Assembly: GCA_030638455.1 (NCBI GenBank)
Contig: DAOWEP010000102.1
Location: 1-7,255 of the forward strand
DNA length: 7,255 nucleotides
Direction: 5' to 3'
Origin: Gammaproteobacteria bacterium
Lineage (GTDB): Bacteria > Pseudomonadota > Gammaproteobacteria > DAOWEP01
Shown here: positions 5,788-7,255 of the stretch, piece by piece
Layout: each line of letters starts with the position of its first letter
Position numbering within the stretch: the first letter of the stretch is position 1
Position numbers and translations under genes: made by a program
The notes under the pieces: model-generated
Databases searched by the model: none
What the model was told of the DNA's origin: nothing
What the model saw: only the letters and a program-made list of their open reading frames with translations

Positions 5788-6165
5788 TCAGCCACAGCCT
5801 CCACCTGCTGCACCACAGGCACCACAGGCACCACTACCACCGGTGGCAGAAAACACATTATTGAAAACAAAACTTGCTCCTGTGTCACGTTCTACATAGT
5901 CTATCTCGACACCCTTCAGATAGGCCAATGCAACACTGTCTACATACACCTTTACTCCGTTACACTCCAGAATGCCATCGTACTCAGTACATGCATCCGT
6001 GAATGTCATGCCATAGGTCATACCTCCACAGCCACCACCAGTGACATAGACACGCACAGCCTGAATTTCTTCATCTGCATCACTGATCAATTCGGCCATT
6101 TTGGATGCTGCCGAGTCACTTAGTTTAATATCAGTTTCTGTAAGCACTGTCTGGAACATGGACAT
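5788..6165 (-). CDS. A-type iron-sulfur cluster carrier (IscA/ErpA/HesB family) with Gly/Cys-rich tail
   Basis: A-type carriers bind Fe-S clusters and pass them to target apoproteins in the cytoplasm. This 125-residue protein has the family fold: LSDSAASKMAELI, VRVYVTGGGCGGMTYGMTF with Cys46 at the first ligand position, GVKVYVDSVALAYLKGVEIDY and a GASFVFNN segment. The canonical ending CGCGxSF is replaced by a tail in which Cys114, Cys117 and Cys124 lie among Gly and Ala (GGSGACGACGAAGGGCG), so the second ligand pair is CxxC rather than CxC. Extra Cys59 and Cys68 are present. It resembles ErpA more than a scaffold such as NifU, but I do not assign a symbol because of the tail. The start is the first ATG, with GAGG about 10 nt upstream; a second ATG two codons later is less well placed. 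It is divergent from the cytochrome gene, with a Fur box between, and is followed by the ATP-grasp gene after 2 nt. Confidence 0.92.
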   Translation of the reverse strand: MSMFQTVLTETDIKLSDSAASKMAELISDADEEIQAVRVYVTGGGCGGMTYGMTFTDACTEYDGILECNGVKVYVDSVALAYLKGVEIDYVERDTGASFVFNNVFSATGGSGACGACGAAGGGCG

Positions 6166-6276
6166 AGGATTATTGCCTCAATATTAAAAATGGTAATTGT
6201 CTCAATAATATTGGATATCGGATCAACATACACCCCGGAATTTATAGTGCTTTCGTTAAAAAAACAGGAAATCTTG

Positions 6277-6305
6277 TTGCTTTTTTAAATGATAATGATT
6301 ATCAT
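6277..6305 (+). promoter_or_regulatory. Sigma-70-type promoter candidate for the cytochrome gene
   Basis: TTGCTT (6277-6282) and TATCAT (6300-6305) are spaced by 17 nt. The -10 lies inside the Fur-box palindrome, so Fur bound there would block polymerase. The expected start of transcription is near 6312, giving a leader of about 50 nt that includes the hairpin at 6310-6323. Confidence 0.5.
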
Positions 6306-6309
6306 TTAA
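6285..6309. promoter_or_regulatory. Fur box (perfect 25-bp palindrome)
   Basis: The half-site TTAAATGATAAT, a single central G and its exact reverse complement make a perfect 12-1-12 inverted repeat. The core fits the known Fur 7-1-7 pattern TGATAAT-n-ATTATCA without mismatch. It sits between the divergent Fe-S carrier and cytochrome c genes and covers the likely cytochrome -10. Iron-dependent repression of the cytochrome gene is therefore likely. Control of the Fe-S carrier is possible, although its promoter was not clearly located. Confidence 0.88.
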
Positions 6310-6323
6310 GTCTACGGGTAGAC
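6310..6323. repeat. Short inverted repeat next to the Fur box
   Basis: GTCTAC, GG and GTAGAC form a perfect 6-2-6 stem directly abutting the Fur palindrome, near the predicted start of the cytochrome transcript. It could be a second operator or a 5' leader hairpin. A loop of two bases is too tight for a full stem in RNA, so a protein-binding site is at least as likely. Confidence 0.4.
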
Positions 6324-6360
6324 ACTTATTGCGCCTTTCAATAATATTTACGGTATCTTT

Positions 6361-6873
6361 ATGAAAGTATTAAGAAAATTCACATTACTAGCTGGTATCT
6401 TTATATCCACGAACACCCCCTTATTGGCTTTTGGTGACACTAACGACCATAAAAATAGCAATGACTGGCGAAAAATAGCGGATACCGAAAAGCAACTTTC
6501 GCACCTGATCAAGGTAATCCCGGGTACCGCTGACATCATGATCCAGATGGGAGAACGCTATAAAAACCTGTACTGGGCCGCCAAACTCGATAAATGGGAA
6601 TTTGCAGCATATCAGATGGAAGAAATGCAGTCGTTGATCAGGAAACTGATGATCACGCGTCCCAAAAGAACAACATCTGCCAATATCTTTCTACAGAACG
6701 GGTTTAATAAATTACCGGTGGCAATTGAAGCAAAAAGCTGGCAACAGTTCCGCGACGCATTTGCAAACATGCGAAAAGAATGTCTGGCCTGCCATATAAA
6801 AAATAACCATGCGTTTATCCGTCTGCCATCTGTCCCACCAAAGGGTAGTGGTCTGGCCTTATTTGCAGAATAA
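6361..6873 (+). CDS. Small exported mono-haem c-type cytochrome
   Basis: A Sec signal peptide (MKVLRKF, then hydrophobic 8-23, cleavage probably after LLA) precedes a mainly helical protein. A single haem c attachment site, CLACH, lies near the C-terminus at residues 141-145. Four amphipathic helices are suggested at about 38-52, 56-75, 78-98 and 118-143, and the late CxxCH is reminiscent of the cytochrome c' layout. The sequence NNHAFIRLPSVPP follows the haem site, as in several uncharacterised small periplasmic cytochromes. The role is presumably electron transfer or small-ligand binding in the periplasm; the partner is unknown. No clear Shine-Dalgarno precedes the ATG, but the signal peptide supports this start. 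The gene lies behind a Fur box and is convergent with ptsP (14 bp between stops). Confidence 0.87.
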   Translation: MKVLRKFTLLAGIFISTNTPLLAFGDTNDHKNSNDWRKIADTEKQLSHLIKVIPGTADIMIQMGERYKNLYWAAKLDKWEFAAYQMEEMQSLIRKLMITRPKRTTSANIFLQNGFNKLPVAIEAKSWQQFRDAFANMRKECLACHIKNNHAFIRLPSVPPKGSGLALFAE

Positions 6874-6887
6874 TCTGCTCGTGGAAA

Positions 6888-7255
6888 TCAACGGCCTGCA
6901 CGAATCAGGCCGCCCAAACCTGCATCCTCCAATGCCTTGTTCAGCATATTCTGAATTTCTTCTGCGCTTTCCATATTCATGGCCTTCTTTAGCAGTGCCC
7001 GTGCACGACGACGTGAAAAACTGCGCATCACCCACTTGATTCTTAACAGGCTGGCCGCCGCCATACTAAGACTGTCGATTCCCAGGCCTAATAACAAAAT
7101 AGCTGCTGCCGGATTTCCTGCCATTTCTCCGCAGACGCTCACCGGGCGTCTATGCTTATTGCCAGCAACTACCACCTGTTGAATAGCACGTAACAGGGAT
7201 GGATGCAGCATGTTGTATAACTTGGCTACTCGAGCATTGTTCCGATCAACTGCCA
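6888..7255 (-). CDS. ptsP: PtsP, nitrogen-type PTS enzyme I (C-terminal end only)
   Basis: The coding frame runs in from the right edge and covers the last 121 residues of a PEP-protein phosphotransferase. AVDRNNARVAKLYN, then MLHPSLLRAI and VSVCGEMAG are the PEP-binding barrel motifs of enzyme I; the Cys in CGEMAG is the catalytic proton-donor Cys. LLLGLGIDSLSMAAASLLRIKWVMRSF follows (in parts: LLLGLGIDSLSM, AAASLLRIKWVMRSF). The closing GLGGLIRAGR matches the tail typical of PtsP rather than of sugar PTS enzyme I. PtsP phosphorylates NPr at the head of the nitrogen PTS regulatory chain. An internal ATG at 7211 is not the start, because the motif continues upstream of it to the window edge. 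Confidence 0.94.
   Translation of the reverse strand, partial: AVDRNNARVAKLYNMLHPSLLRAIQQVVVAGNKHRRPVSVCGEMAGNPAAAILLLGLGIDSLSMAAASLLRIKWVMRSFSRRRARALLKKAMNMESAEEIQNMLNKALEDAGLGGLIRAGR
6892..6912. terminator. Hairpin at the convergent cytochrome/ptsP 3' ends, possible weak terminator
   Basis: CGGCCTG and CAGGCCG form a 7-bp GC-rich stem around a 7-nt loop. It lies 19 nt past the cytochrome stop and overlaps the final ptsP codons. There is no clear T-run on the plus strand and only TTGATTT on the minus strand, so termination is uncertain; it may protect the mRNA end instead. Confidence 0.35.

Noticed and set aside
5605..6123. Plus-strand open frame of 172 codons opposite the ATP-grasp and Fe-S carrier genes
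   Set aside because: It spans two well-supported minus-strand genes, has a Thr/Cys-rich composition typical of an antisense shadow, and has no family motif.
6177..6213. Direct repeat CTCAATA (6177 and 6201) and palindrome CAATA-A-TATTG upstream of the Fe-S carrier
   Set aside because: The units are short and AT-rich in an AT-rich gap, so chance is an adequate explanation.
6888..7211. A free-standing 107-residue gene starting at the ATG at 7211
   Set aside because: The enzyme I motif AVDRNNARVAKLYN continues in frame upstream to the window edge, so this is the tail of ptsP.

Overview
The window looks like a piece of a gammaproteobacterial chromosome. The support is HemJ, YggX, the C-terminus of the nitrogen-type PTS enzyme PtsP, an A-type iron-sulfur carrier and a classical Fur box. 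Codon use and intergenic DNA are moderately AT-rich. A sulfur-oxidising lifestyle is plausible but is only inferred, from a SoxB-related metallophosphoesterase and a DsrE-like domain. I cannot name the species.

Layout. Positions 1-1362 (minus) hold the N-terminal 454 residues of an exported SoxB/5'-nucleotidase-family protein that runs off the left edge. Across a 242-bp divergent intergenic region, an ECF sigma factor (1605-2177, plus) overlaps by ATGA with its presumed membrane anti-sigma factor (2174-2899). The extracytoplasmic part of the anti-sigma factor is a DsrE-like domain. The divergent region carries two outward-facing promoter-like sites of identical design, GGAATAA-N16-GTCTAM, one facing each way. 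Together these suggest a self-contained regulatory module: a membrane-anchored DsrE-domain sensor holds an ECF sigma factor, which drives its own operon and the exported SoxB-like enzyme.

Next come hemJ (3095-3523) and yggX (3593-3874), both plus-strand housekeeping genes for haem synthesis and iron/oxidative protection. A short uncharacterised minus-strand gene (3906-4358) is convergent with yggX. A minus-strand pair follows: an A-type Fe-S carrier with an unusual Gly/Cys-rich tail (5788-6165), and 2 bp downstream an ATP-grasp ligase of the L-amino-acid-ligase type (4478-5785) that probably begins at TTG.

The carrier is divergent from a small exported mono-haem c-type cytochrome (6361-6873). 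Their shared 195-bp intergenic region contains a perfect 25-bp Fur-box palindrome over the likely cytochrome -10. The right edge holds the 3' end of ptsP (minus), convergent with the cytochrome gene.

No rRNA, tRNA, CRISPR array, insertion sequence or riboswitch was recognised. No gene-free stretch exceeds 300 bp; the longest gaps are 1363-1604, 2900-3094 and 6166-6360.
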